A DNA stretch of 64,000 nt from Gammaproteobacteria bacterium (lineage in GTDB: Bacteria; Pseudomonadota; Gammaproteobacteria; DSM-16500). The first letter of the stretch is position 1. Each line of letters opens with the position of its first letter. Both the position numbers and the translations under genes were made by a program. This document shows positions 32,119-40,932 of the stretch, piece after piece. The notes under the pieces were generated by a model. It made no database searches. It was not told the origin of the DNA and saw only the letters and a list, made by a program, of their open reading frames with translations. Where the stretch lies: positions 176,464-240,463 of the forward strand of contig JARLJO010000049.1 in NCBI GenBank assembly GCA_031291175.1, given 5' to 3'.

Positions 32119-32320
32119 TAAATAGATTATATATATACTTCCTAATCTTGTAGAGCTTATAGATAAGGAAGGACTTTTCGGTGGAAAAGCCTTATTTAGC
32201 CATTAAATTCATGAGGCTACGCGAATTTTATCTTGTGGATAAGTGTGTGGGCTTATGTGTCTATCTCTCCCTTTTCATGTATGAAAATGTATAGAATTGG
32301 GGGGTTAGGAGTTGTGCACA
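32119..32320. other. oriC: oriC-like segment, copy B (between the membrane-protein gene and folC)
   Basis: This is the second copy of the segment upstream of rpmH. It has the AT-rich GATTATATATATA and a perfect DnaA box TGTGGATAA (32234-32242). A near box TTGTGCACA (32312-32320) and a weaker GGTGGAAAA (32180-32188) sit at exactly the copy A positions plus 1210. The best-conserved blocks between copies are TAGATAAGGAAGG, GTGGAAAAG, TTGTGGAT or CTGTGGAT, and CATGTAT-AAAATGTAT, as expected for protein-binding sites. The rest of the gap (31968-32118 and 32321-32393) shows no gene. Copy B has the better box and may be the active origin. Confidence 0.72.
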
Positions 32321-32393
32321 AGAAACGGGTGAGTTAAAAGCGGTTCTGTGAACAGGAATTGAAGAAAGGGCGAAATAAGGAGAGAGGCAAATC

Positions 32394-33638
32394 ATGCAAT
32401 TTAAGACGCTAGAGGCGTGGCTCACGCATATTGGATCCTTGCGCCCTGAAAAAATTGATTTAGGCTTAGCGCGCGTCAGAGAGCTCGCAGAGCGGCTAGA
32501 TCTGCTAAAGATGAAGTGTCCTGTCATTACGATTGGTGGAACTAACGGAAAGGGTTCAACCGTTGCCGGGTTAGAGGCTATTTTTCTAGCACAAGGTTTT
32601 AAAGTGGGTGCTTTTACTTCGCCTTATTTATTTCGACACACAGAAGAAGTCAGAATCAATGGTGTGGAAACGACAGATGATATTTTTTGTCAGGCTTTTG
32701 CACAGGTTGAAGAGGCGCGTGGTGATGTATCGTTAACCTTGTTTGAATTTAATACGCTGGCAGCGTTAGTGATTTTTCGGAGCTTTGACCTTGATGTGAT
32801 TTTGTTAGAGGTAGGGTTAGGCGGTCGGCTGGATGCGGTGAACATTATTGATGCGGATGTGGCGGTGGTTACCAGTATTGCGATTGATCATGCTGACTGG
32901 TTAGGCAATACCAGAGAATTAATCTCACGAGAGAAAGCAGGTATCTTTCGGGAAGGGACACCTGTGGTGTGTGGTGACAGTGAGCCTCCTAGTCCATTAA
33001 TTTTACATGCTGCTGAATTGAAGGCGCCGCTGTATTGCCAGGGTAAGGATTTTTATTTTAATGAAATAGGGTCTAGCTGGTCATGGCAGTCTGCCCGGAC
33101 TCGTTTTGATGATTTACCATTACCGAGTTTAGCTTTACAAAATATGTCTACGGTGTTGATGACGATTGAAGTCATGCAAGCACAGTTGCCTGTTTCCAGA
33201 GACGCCATTGATAGCGGTTTGCAGTCGGTGCGTTTGCCGGGGCGGCTTCAAGTCATGGAAGGGCCGGTGGTGCGACTGCTGGATGTGTCGCATAATCCGG
33301 CAGCGGCGGTATTTTTAGCCAATGCGCTGTCAAAGCGGACGGTTCGTGGAAAAACACGAGCGGTTTTTTCTATGTTGGCAGATAAAGATATTCCTGGGAC
33401 ATTGGTGGTCATGAAAGAGTGGGTCAGTGAATGGTATATTGCTGAATTGCCTGTTAAGCGGGCAGCGACGATTGAGAGGCTGCAAAAGGCGTTTGCGGAA
33501 ACGGATATAACGGCGGTTCATGCTTATGCGTCGATAGAGGATGCGTATGTTTCGGCTATGAACGCGGCTTCGCCTGAGGATCTTGTTGTGGTTTTTGGGT
33601 CTTTTTATACTGTTGCGGGGGTGAAGGGGGTGCTTTAG
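32394..33638 (+). CDS. folC: Dihydrofolate/folylpolyglutamate synthase
   Basis: Adds glutate residues to folates and, in bacteria, glutamate to dihydropteroate. The 414-residue chain has the ATP loop TIGGTNGKGSTVAGLEAIF (about residues 45-63), then FTSPYLFRHTEEVRING and EVGLGGRLDAVNIID, which are family signatures. The ligase C-terminal domain has LLDVSHNPAAA. GAGAGG precedes the ATG. It is the first plus-strand gene to the right of the origin-like DNA; other folate genes lie just beyond. Confidence 0.95.
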   Translation: MQFKTLEAWLTHIGSLRPEKIDLGLARVRELAERLDLLKMKCPVITIGGTNGKGSTVAGLEAIFLAQGFKVGAFTSPYLFRHTEEVRINGVETTDDIFCQAFAQVEEARGDVSLTLFEFNTLAALVIFRSFDLDVILLEVGLGGRLDAVNIIDADVAVVTSIAIDHADWLGNTRELISREKAGIFREGTPVVCGDSEPPSPLILHAAELKAPLYCQGKDFYFNEIGSSWSWQSARTRFDDLPLPSLALQNMSTVLMTIEVMQAQLPVSRDAIDSGLQSVRLPGRLQVMEGPVVRLLDVSHNPAAAVFLANALSKRTVRGKTRAVFSMLADKDIPGTLVVMKEWVSEWYIAELPVKRAATIERLQKAFAETDITAVHAYASIEDAYVSAMNAASPEDLVVVFGSFYTVAGVKGVL

Positions 33639-33681
33639 TTTCAGATTTTTTAGCGTGATTTTCGGGCAAATCTGTAAATTT

Positions 33682-33797
33682 CTGTATTCCCGCGCAGGCG
33701 CCTATGTGGGGAACTCGTTGTTGAAGCCTCTATCTTTAGTACGAAAGCTAACATTGCTTTAATGATGTTGGGTTTCGCGAAAAGCGTTCAACCCAAT
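33682..33797. repeat. Repeat modules upstream of the composite copy at 33809
   Basis: A degenerate copy of the CCCGCG-type repeat with its flank TTGAAGCCTCT (about 33688-33730) is followed by the REP-like palindrome GTTGGGTTTCGCGAAAAGCG/TTCAACCCAA at 33767-33797. The order matches the cluster at 17418-17580 in part, so modules are found in varying combinations. Confidence 0.8.
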
Positions 33798-33808
33798 GCT
33801 GTGATTTA

Positions 33809-34060
33809 GCAGGGGTTCGCGGACACGATCCCCACAAAAAGCGTGGGGGTCTTAGTCCGCGCTACTAATCTTTATCGGAGTTCTCTGTGCAATGAGCTAA
33901 TGTAAATATGTTCTTTTCGCTTCAACGAAGTGGCAGGGTAGGTTTACTTTTTACGCGCGGAATTTATGAGCACGAAAAAAGTAAACCTACCCTGACAGGA
34001 CCCCAGTCCATTTAAGAGAGTTCATTTCGATATCAGTGTCGTTTTCGAAATGGGTCTCAA
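33809..34060. repeat. Composite structured repeat, copy with truncated middle hairpin
   Basis: Module A is intact, with the outer stem paired GCGGAC/GTCCGC. The short hairpin of module B is broken: after CGCTTCAACGAAG the sequence jumps to TGGCAGGGTAGG, which removes about 25 bases present in other copies. The long inverted repeat is perfect here (GGTAGGTTTACTTTTT with AAAAAAGTAAACCTACC). The tail hairpin CATTTCGA..TCGAAATG ends the copy just before folKP. Confidence 0.88.
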
Positions 34061-34086
34061 AAGCCCACAAAGGGAAAGATAAAAAG

Positions 34087-35424
34087 TTATGGGTTTAATG
34101 CTTTTGCTACTTTCAATCCGCGTGCGCATATATCGACATTGTGAATGCGTAAATAATCAATTTGATGAGAGGCAAGAAACAGGGAAATTGCCAATGTCTC
34201 GATGTCTCGTTCTGTTACCGCTCTGTCGGTAAAAAGCTGTAAAAAGGATTTTCGGGAATGGCCGATTAACAAACGTGTATCTAAAAATTTGAATGAGTCG
34301 ATTCGTTGAATGAGTTCTAAAGATTGTTCGGCTGTTTTGCCAAAACCCAGACCCACATCCACAATCAGTCGCTCGCGTTTGATGCCTGCTTTTTCTAAGA
34401 CTACTAATTTTTTTTCAGCCCAGGCAGAGAGAATGGCAACAGGGTCTGCGGTCGCTGGTAACACTTTTTTTGTATCAACCGGCAGACTTAATTGATGCAT
34501 GATCACAATATCATGATTTGTCTCGGCTACGACTTCCACCATGGCCGGATCAGATAAGCCACTCACATCGTTAATCCAGTCGACGCCAAAAGCCAACGCT
34601 TTTTTGGCGACTTCAGCATGGTAGGTGTCCACGCTGATTTTTGGCGTGATTAGCATAGCGGTGCTTTCTGCCAATATGGCGGCCAAAACGGGTTCTAATC
34701 GTAGCCACTCGGTGGCGGCATCCAAAGGTTTTGCTTTGGGTCCTGTGGCTTCAGCGCCAATATCGATGATCTCGGCGCCCGCATTTACCATGCCATGAGC
34801 ATGAGTGATTGCCGCATCCACATCCGAAAAAAGACCACCGTCGGAAAAAGAATCCAATGTGATATTTAAAATACCGACTAATTGCGGTGTATCAATCCGT
34901 TGAGCAATTTGTTTCGTATGAAGAGGGGCATCGCCGGTAAAGCGGGATCCCCATGGCGAGGCAATCTCGGTTGCGGTTTTTCCATAAAAAGCATTTTTTA
35001 AAGGATAAATCCAACGCGGTGCGACATCGGCCAGTGGCCATAAAGCAAACGGTCGTGAATGCAGATGTTCGTGCGGGACATGGAGCTTATCGTCAAATTG
35101 AACTAAATCATCCCATGCCAAAATATCAATATCCACAGGCCGGGGTGCCCAGTCTTTGCCAGGCACGCGTCCCAAAGCAATTTCAATATCTTTAGTGTGT
35201 TGCAATAATTCATAAGGGGTGAGCGAAGTCTCACATCGAATCGCTAAATTCAGATAAGGCAAATCCCAACTACTCGAACCGTCTTCTGGTAATAAGGCAT
35301 CGGAGAGATAAACCGGAGAGACTTGTTCGATACGAAAGTTGGCTATTTTTTCTAAGGCTCTTAAAGCCAAACGCAAAGTGGCCAACCGATCGCCTAAATT
35401 GGAGCCGAGTCCTAGTACTACCAT
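34087..35424 (-). CDS. folKP: Bifunctional HPPK-dihydropteroate synthase fusion (FolK-FolP)
   Basis: One 445-residue chain holds two folate enzymes. Residues about 1-150 are the pyrophosphokinase: LGLGSNLGDRLATL, the ATP/pterin site EIALGRVPGKDWAPRPVDID, and HEHLHSRPFALWPL. Residues about 165-445 are dihydropteroate synthase: VGILNITLDSFSDGG, the pterin-binding EIIDIGAEATGPKA, NDVSGLSD and LIGHSRKSFL. Fused FolK-FolP occurs in some intracellular gammaproteobacteria and in eukaryotes. It overlaps folB by seven bases, so three consecutive steps sit in one operon. Confidence 0.94.
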   Translation of the reverse strand: MVVLGLGSNLGDRLATLRLALRALEKIANFRIEQVSPVYLSDALLPEDGSSSWDLPYLNLAIRCETSLTPYELLQHTKDIEIALGRVPGKDWAPRPVDIDILAWDDLVQFDDKLHVPHEHLHSRPFALWPLADVAPRWIYPLKNAFYGKTATEIASPWGSRFTGDAPLHTKQIAQRIDTPQLVGILNITLDSFSDGGLFSDVDAAITHAHGMVNAGAEIIDIGAEATGPKAKPLDAATEWLRLEPVLAAILAESTAMLITPKISVDTYHAEVAKKALAFGVDWINDVSGLSDPAMVEVVAETNHDIVIMHQLSLPVDTKKVLPATADPVAILSAWAEKKLVVLEKAGIKRERLIVDVGLGFGKTAEQSLELIQRIDSFKFLDTRLLIGHSRKSFLQLFTDRAVTERDIETLAISLFLASHQIDYLRIHNVDICARGLKVAKALNP

Positions 35425-35798
35425 GTATTGTTTTCATCTCCATAATAGAACGTGACGCCAGCCGTTAAATGAGGAATTTCCGTCTGCTTTTTGACGCGTA
35501 TGCTGACCTGGATGTCAGGCGACAGCGCCGCTTTGATGGTTTGATAAATTTCATGGCCTAAATGTTCGATTAAGCGAAATGGCTTTGAAAAAATTTTCAC
35601 TTTGATCTGACTCACTAAGGCGTCGTAACACTGAGTATCATTCAGGTGGTCACTGGTGCAGCCTAATGGCGGCTCGGGAAAAGAAAAATGCACATCCAAC
35701 CGCACGATTTGCGGATCAGCACGCTCCGTATCCGGCCAACCTAAATGCACGGGTAGCTCTAGTCCCGAAAGAGTAATATGAGAGAAAATGGGTTTCAT
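35418..35798 (-). CDS. folB: Dihydroneopterin aldolase
   Basis: Cleaves dihydroneopterin to the HPPK substrate. The 126-residue chain has the T-fold pattern of the family: ITLSGLELPVHLGWPDTERADPQ near the N-terminus, then FRLIEHLGHEIYQTI with the catalytic Glu/His region, and a C-terminal VRVKKQ-like strand (VSIRVKKQTEIPHL). It is upstream of and overlaps folKP. Confidence 0.9.
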   Translation of the reverse strand: MKPIFSHITLSGLELPVHLGWPDTERADPQIVRLDVHFSFPEPPLGCTSDHLNDTQCYDALVSQIKVKIFSKPFRLIEHLGHEIYQTIKAALSPDIQVSIRVKKQTEIPHLTAGVTFYYGDENNTW

Positions 35799-35800
35799 GG

Positions 35801-36742
35801 TTATTTTTGGCTTATTTCATTGATTTTTTTCATGATTTCGTCGGTTAATTTCGGCTTTACTTCAATGGCGCCGAGATTATCTAATAATTGCTGGATTTTG
35901 GTCGCGCCTGTGATCACGGAAGAAACGTTCGGATTTTTCAGGCACCAAGCAATAGCCAGCTGGGCGACCGTACAACCCAATTCTTGTGCTAGTTTAGCGA
36001 GTTCTTTCACTTTGTCGACTTGCTGTTGAAAATTTTCCGGAATTAACCATGATTCTTGCGCTAAACGGCTGTCACGCGGAATGCCGTGATCATATTTGCC
36101 AGACAAAATGCCTGAGGCCAGCGGACTCCAAGTGGTTGTTCCTAAACCATATTTTTTAAATAGCGGGAGATAATCGTTTTCTAAGTGGTTGCGAAAAAAT
36201 AAATTGTATTTTGGCTGTTCCATGGAGGGCTTGATGCAGTTCATGCTTTCCGCTATTTGGTAGGCCGTTTCAATTTGAGCGGCACTCCATTCGGAGGTCC
36301 CCCAATAAAGAGCGTAGCCATTTCGCACAAGGTAATCCATGGCAAGTACGGTTTCTTCAATGGGTGTTTCTGCATCGGGACGGTGGCAATAAAGTAAATC
36401 AACGTAATCAATGGCTAAACGCTTAAGGGAATTTTTTGTGCCTTCCAAAAGATGCTTGCGGGATAGCCCGGTATCATTGGGTCCATTGCCGCCCCAAAAT
36501 ATTTTCGTGGAGAGGACTAAGTCTTCGCGGCGAAAATCTTTGATCGCCGTTCCCATTAAGGATTCTGCTTCGCCGTGCGCGTAACCTTCTGCATTATCAA
36601 AGAAATTGATCCCATGATCGAAAGCCACGTGCATGAATTCTTTGACTTCTTTCGTCCCTAGTTGTTTGGCAAAAGTGATCCAGGAACCAAAAGCGATTTC
36701 GCTCAGTCTAATCCCTGATTTGCCCAGTTTGTTATAATGCAT
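35801..36742 (-). CDS. Aldo-keto reductase, Kv-beta-like family
   Basis: NADPH-dependent oxidoreductase of about 313 residues. The catalytic tetrad is visible as FFDNAEGYAHG (Asp, Tyr), LSTKIFWGG (Lys) and YCHRPD (His). The cofactor-binding SGILSGKYDHG and GATKIQQLLDNL follow. The segment YWGTSEWSAAQI is typical of the potassium-channel beta-subunit and YghZ branch. The substrate is unknown. An ATG four codons upstream (36754) is an alternative start. It ends two bases before the folB start and could head the folate transcript. Confidence 0.9.
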   Translation of the reverse strand: MHYNKLGKSGIRLSEIAFGSWITFAKQLGTKEVKEFMHVAFDHGINFFDNAEGYAHGEAESLMGTAIKDFRREDLVLSTKIFWGGNGPNDTGLSRKHLLEGTKNSLKRLAIDYVDLLYCHRPDAETPIEETVLAMDYLVRNGYALYWGTSEWSAAQIETAYQIAESMNCIKPSMEQPKYNLFFRNHLENDYLPLFKKYGLGTTTWSPLASGILSGKYDHGIPRDSRLAQESWLIPENFQQQVDKVKELAKLAQELGCTVAQLAIAWCLKNPNVSSVITGATKIQQLLDNLGAIEVKPKLTDEIMKKINEISQK

Positions 36743-36866
36743 AGATAACCCCATATCCGTTGGTGTTTTAGCGAGGGGGTTATTTTAGCACCGAGTGAAT
36801 AGGGAAAATAGCGCGAAAACCACGAGATTGAACGCTTTAACGGCCGAGAAGAGGATTGTATTAATT

Positions 36867-36883
36867 AGTACGAATATGGTACT
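36867..36883. promoter_or_regulatory. Inverted-repeat operator upstream of the SUF regulator
   Basis: AGTAC and GTACT are separated by seven bases (GAATATG), 33 bases before the regulator's ATG, in an AT-rich context that should include the promoter. An Rrf2-type dimer would bind such a site, so the regulator probably controls its own operon. The binding itself is inferred. Confidence 0.62.
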
Positions 36884-36915
36884 GTATGCCTCCCCCGAAA
36901 GTGGTAGGTGAAAAC

Positions 36916-37371
36916 ATGTTGCGTATTAGCAAATTAACGGATTATGCAACCGTTATCATGAGTTATCTCGCATTGATGCCCAATCAAGTGATAAGCGCCG
37001 TCCAGATTGCGAAGGAAGTGCATTTGGCAGCGCCAACCGTTAGCAAAATTTTAAAAATTTTGTCTGATGCGAATCTTGTTATCTCGTTTCGAGGTACCGG
37101 GGGTGGCTATCAACTAGCTCGCGCAGTGGATGAGATTACACTCGCACAAGTGGTATCGGCTATTGAAGGAAATTTAGCGATGACCGAATGTTGCAGTATT
37201 GAAAGTACTTGCGCATTGGATTCACTCTGCACGCTGAAAGATAACTGGCAGATCATTAACAAAATTATTTTGACAGCATTAGATGGTGTAACGCTAAAAG
37301 ATATGCTGCGGCCATTAACGGGACACGCCTTGTCGTTGAAAGGTATCCCCATTCGAGTAAAAGGTTTTTAG
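36916..37371 (+). CDS. Rrf2-family SUF operon transcriptional regulator
   Basis: Winged-helix regulator of 151 residues, expected to sense Fe-S cluster status. The start at 36916 ([19 protein letters not shown]) has AGGTG just upstream; the frame extends ten codons further. The recognition helix region is [17 protein letters not shown], followed by the wing [12 protein letters not shown]. The cluster-ligand cysteines lie in [16 protein letters not shown]. Its stop is one base before the sufB start, so it is the first gene of the operon. Confidence 0.92.
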   Translation: MLRISKLTDYATVIMSYLALMPNQVISAVQIAKEVHLAAPTVSKILKILSDANLVISFRGTGGGYQLARAVDEITLAQVVSAIEGNLAMTECCSIESTCALDSLCTLKDNWQIINKIILTALDGVTLKDMLRPLTGHALSLKGIPIRVKGF

Positions 37372-37372
37372 T

Positions 37373-38815
37373 ATGGCAAATAACTATTTAAAACAAGTCG
37401 TCAATAAAAACTATGAATACGGTTTTGTGACGGCAATTGAGTCGGATGCATTACCGCCAGGTTTGTCCGAAGAAGTGGTGCGGGAAATTTCGCGTCGTAA
37501 AAACGAACCGGAATTTATGTTGCAGTGGCGTTTACGCGCTTATCAACATTGGCTCACCTTGAAAGAGCCTGAATGGGCGCATCTGCATTATGCCAAAATC
37601 GATTATCAAAATATTATTTATTATTCTGCACCAAAATCCAAAAAAGATGGTCCTAAAAGCTTGGATGAGGTCGATCCCAAATTATTAGAAACCTATAAAA
37701 AATTAGGCATTCCGTTGCATGAACAGGCGTATCTCGCGGGTGTGGCGGTAGATGCGGTTTTTGATAGCGTCTCCGTTGCCACGACATTTAAAGCGAAGCT
37801 GGCTGAAGTGGGCGTTATTTTTTGTTCTTTCTCTGAAGCAGTGCAAAAGTATCCTGAACTCGTGGAAAAATACCTGGGCACGGTCGTGCCTTATCGCGAC
37901 AATTTTTTTGCGACATTGAATTCGGCTGTATTCAGTGACGGATCTTTTGTTTACATTCCAAAAGGGGTACGTTGCCCGATGGAGTTGTCGACTTATTTTC
38001 GTATCAATGCGGCCAACACCGGGCAATTTGAAAGAACATTAATTGTGGCCGAAGAAGGTAGCTATGTCAGTTATCTGGAAGGTTGCACGGCTCCAATGCG
38101 AGATGAAAATCAATTGCATGCCGCCGTGGTTGAATTGGTTGCGCTCGATAATGCTCAAATTAAATATTCTACCGTGCAAAATTGGTATCCGGGCGATGAA
38201 GAAGGTCGTGGCGGTATTTATAATTTTGTAACGAAGCGTGGCGCTTGTCGCGGGGTGAATTCCAAAATTTCCTGGACACAAATTGAAACGGGTTCTGCGA
38301 TTACCTGGAAGTATCCGAGTGTGATTTTGCAAGGCGATAACTCGGTCGGTGAATTTTATTCTGTAGCGCTAACGAACCATCGTCAACAAGCCGACACCGG
38401 CACCAAGATGATTCATATCGGGAAGAACACTCGCAGCACGATTATATCGAAAGGTATCTCAGCCGGATTTGGTCAAAATACTTATCGTGGCTTAGTGCGG
38501 GTTTTACCGACTGCGACGAATGCACGCAATTATACACAATGCGATTCGCTATTATTGAGTTCCACTTGTGGCGCACATACTTTTCCTTATATCGAAGTCA
38601 AAAATAAAACTGCTCAAATTGAACATGAAGCTTCGACTTCTAAGATCGGTGAAGATCAATTGTTCTATTGTCGTCAACGCGGTTTAAGCGCAGAAGATGC
38701 GGTGTCTATGATCGTGAATGGTTTTTGTAAGCAAGTATTCAAAGAGTTGCCCATGGAATTTGCGGTTGAAGCGCAAAAACTGCTAGAGGTGAGTTTGGAA
38801 GGTAGCGTTGGGTAA
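37373..38815 (+). CDS. sufB: Fe-S cluster assembly scaffold protein SufB
   Basis: Core of the SufBC2D scaffold on which clusters are built. The 480-residue chain contains [18 protein letters not shown] near the N-terminus, [26 protein letters not shown] and the conserved [19 protein letters not shown]. The functional cysteine near the C-terminus is in [15 protein letters not shown]. Gene order (regulator, sufB, sufC, sufD, sufS) matches the minimal SUF operon. Confidence 0.97.
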   Translation: MANNYLKQVVNKNYEYGFVTAIESDALPPGLSEEVVREISRRKNEPEFMLQWRLRAYQHWLTLKEPEWAHLHYAKIDYQNIIYYSAPKSKKDGPKSLDEVDPKLLETYKKLGIPLHEQAYLAGVAVDAVFDSVSVATTFKAKLAEVGVIFCSFSEAVQKYPELVEKYLGTVVPYRDNFFATLNSAVFSDGSFVYIPKGVRCPMELSTYFRINAANTGQFERTLIVAEEGSYVSYLEGCTAPMRDENQLHAAVVELVALDNAQIKYSTVQNWYPGDEEGRGGIYNFVTKRGACRGVNSKISWTQIETGSAITWKYPSVILQGDNSVGEFYSVALTNHRQQADTGTKMIHIGKNTRSTIISKGISAGFGQNTYRGLVRVLPTATNARNYTQCDSLLLSSTCGAHTFPYIEVKNKTAQIEHEASTSKIGEDQLFYCRQRGLSAEDAVSMIVNGFCKQVFKELPMEFAVEAQKLLEVSLEGSVG

Positions 38816-38857
38816 GTTGATTAAAATAAAGTGTTGGATATGACAAAGGTAACTAAA

Positions 38858-39625
38858 ATGTTAGCGATAAAAAATTTACATGCAACCATACAAGACGAGA
38901 AGCAACAAACCAAGCCTATCTTGCGCGGCATTAATTTGCACGTTTTACCGGGGGAAGTGCATGCCATCATGGGGCCGAATGGATCAGGCAAGAGTACACT
39001 TGCGAATGTATTAGCGGGTCGCGAAGATTATGATATTACCCAGGGTGAAGTGACGTTGCTCGGCAAAGATTTATTGCCACTGTTACCGGAAGAGCGCGCG
39101 GCCGAAGGTTTGTTTCTCGCATTTCAATACCCTGTTGAAATTCCTGGCGTGAATAATATGTATTTTTTGAAAGCGGCATTAAATGGGATTCGTAAGAGTC
39201 GCGGTTTGCCACCTTTAGATGCCATGGATTTTATCACTGCGATTAAATCTAAAATTAAAGACGTGGGTTTGGACGAAGCATTTTTAAATCGCGCTGTGAA
39301 TGAAGGTTTTTCGGGCGGCGAAAAAAAGCGTAATGAAATTTTACAAATGTTAATGCTTGAGCCGCGCCTGGCTATTTTGGATGAAACCGATTCTGGTTTG
39401 GATATTGACGCATTGCAGATGGTGGCGAAAGGCGTTAACTCACTTCGCAGCAAAGATCGCAGTATTATTGTGGTAACGCATTATCAGCGATTATTGGATT
39501 ACATCGTTCCAGATGTTGTGCATGTGATGGTAAACGGCCAGATTATTAAATCAGGCGGCAAAGAATTAGCGTTGGAATTGGAAGCCAAAGGATATGGTTG
39601 GTTAGAGGGGCATTCGAGTTTATGA
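38858..39625 (+). CDS. sufC: Fe-S cluster assembly ATPase SufC
   Basis: ABC-type ATPase that drives conformational change in SufB and SufD. The start at 38858 (MLAIKNLHATIQDEK) has AAGGT eight bases upstream; GTG and ATG codons a few residues earlier are alternatives. Walker A is GPNGSGKSTL, the signature is FSGGEKKRNEI and Walker B is LAILDETDSGLDID. The 255-residue length is normal. It overlaps sufD by four bases (ATGA). Confidence 0.96.
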   Translation: MLAIKNLHATIQDEKQQTKPILRGINLHVLPGEVHAIMGPNGSGKSTLANVLAGREDYDITQGEVTLLGKDLLPLLPEERAAEGLFLAFQYPVEIPGVNNMYFLKAALNGIRKSRGLPPLDAMDFITAIKSKIKDVGLDEAFLNRAVNEGFSGGEKKRNEILQMLMLEPRLAILDETDSGLDIDALQMVAKGVNSLRSKDRSIIVVTHYQRLLDYIVPDVVHVMVNGQIIKSGGKELALELEAKGYGWLEGHSSL

Positions 39626-40932
39626 ATACTGTTGTTAATCTCCCAACCTGGGTTGCCACGTGTCTTACTGAGCAATCGGCGGAACAAGATTGGTTACGTG
39701 CATTTCAAAAACAACAAGGCGCGGCTTTCCTCACGCGTGGTTTCCCTTCACGGCGTGAAGAGTTGTGGAAATATACGGATGTGTCTTATCTTGAAAAACA
39801 AGCACTGACGAAAGCGCGATTTGATCAAGCGGAAACATTGCCAGCAATAGTGAAAAAACATCGCTTGAAAAATACGGATAGTTTGTCGGTCGTGTTTGTT
39901 AACGGGCATTTTGCGCCGCTGCTTTCTGATCTGGGTTTATTGCCTGCTACAGCTATCCTTTGTAGTTTACAAGAAGCTTTAACAGCGCACGCAGAGTTGG
40001 TGAAGTCTTATTTGATGATGCCGGTCAATTTAGAACGTCATCCTTTTTCTTATTTGAATACTGCTTTGCTGTCTGATGGATTATTTTTGCAGGTACCTAA
40101 AAATATTCAAATCAAAGCACCGATTCATGTTTTATATCTCAATGTGAATGCGAACCAGGCGGTAGCTTGTCCGCGTAATTTAATCATTGCAGAAGAAGGC
40201 AGCAATGTGACGCTGCTAGAAGAGCATGTTAGCGCAGGCGCGGAACAGTATTTTTCGAATATCCAAACGGATATCCATACCAGCCCGAATGCCGAAGTCA
40301 ATTATTATAAAATTCAGAATGAAGGGTTGCAGACGACACACATTGCCCAAACCTTTATTCATCAACAACAAGACAGCCGAGTTAAAATGGTCAGCCTGGA
40401 AGTTGGGGCTCACTTAGCTCGTGATGATGTGTATGTGAATTTGAATGAGCGTGGCGCGGAATGTTCGATCAATGGTTTTTATGCGCTCAATCACGATGAT
40501 CAGCATATTGATAACCATATTCAAATCGATCATGTTGCACCGCACGGTACTAGTCTCATGATGTACAAAGGCATATTAGATAAAAAAACCCATGCGGTAT
40601 TTAACGGGAAAATATTCGTGCATGCGGGTGCGCAAAAAACGCAATCCAACCAGGCGAATCACAATTTGCTGTTATCCAATAGCGCACAGGTAGATACGAA
40701 GCCGGAATTTGAAATTTATGCCGATGATGTGAAATGTGCGCACGGTGATACGGTTGGTCAGTTAGACACAGAGTCTTTGTTTTATTTGCGCTCGCGCGGC
40801 ATAGAAAAAGACGCAGCGTTAAAGTTGTTAACACGCGCATTCGCAGACGATGTGATGAGTCGAATCACGCATACTGCCATTGCGCAATATATGACGGAAC
40901 TATTAAGCGAGACCTTGAGTCATGACAATTGA
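39622..40932 (+). CDS. sufD: Fe-S cluster assembly protein SufD
   Basis: SufB paralogue completing the scaffold. The 436-residue product starts MNTVVNLPTWVATCLTEQ, with its ATG overlapping the sufC stop. Family features are FPSRREELWKYTDVSYLEK, then DDVYVNLNERGAECSINGFY, and VKCAHGDTVGQLDTESLFYLRSRG with the conserved Cys-His. It overlaps sufS by 11 bases. Confidence 0.96.
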   Translation: MNTVVNLPTWVATCLTEQSAEQDWLRAFQKQQGAAFLTRGFPSRREELWKYTDVSYLEKQALTKARFDQAETLPAIVKKHRLKNTDSLSVVFVNGHFAPLLSDLGLLPATAILCSLQEALTAHAELVKSYLMMPVNLERHPFSYLNTALLSDGLFLQVPKNIQIKAPIHVLYLNVNANQAVACPRNLIIAEEGSNVTLLEEHVSAGAEQYFSNIQTDIHTSPNAEVNYYKIQNEGLQTTHIAQTFIHQQQDSRVKMVSLEVGAHLARDDVYVNLNERGAECSINGFYALNHDDQHIDNHIQIDHVAPHGTSLMMYKGILDKKTHAVFNGKIFVHAGAQKTQSNQANHNLLLSNSAQVDTKPEFEIYADDVKCAHGDTVGQLDTESLFYLRSRGIEKDAALKLLTRAFADDVMSRITHTAIAQYMTELLSETLSHDN

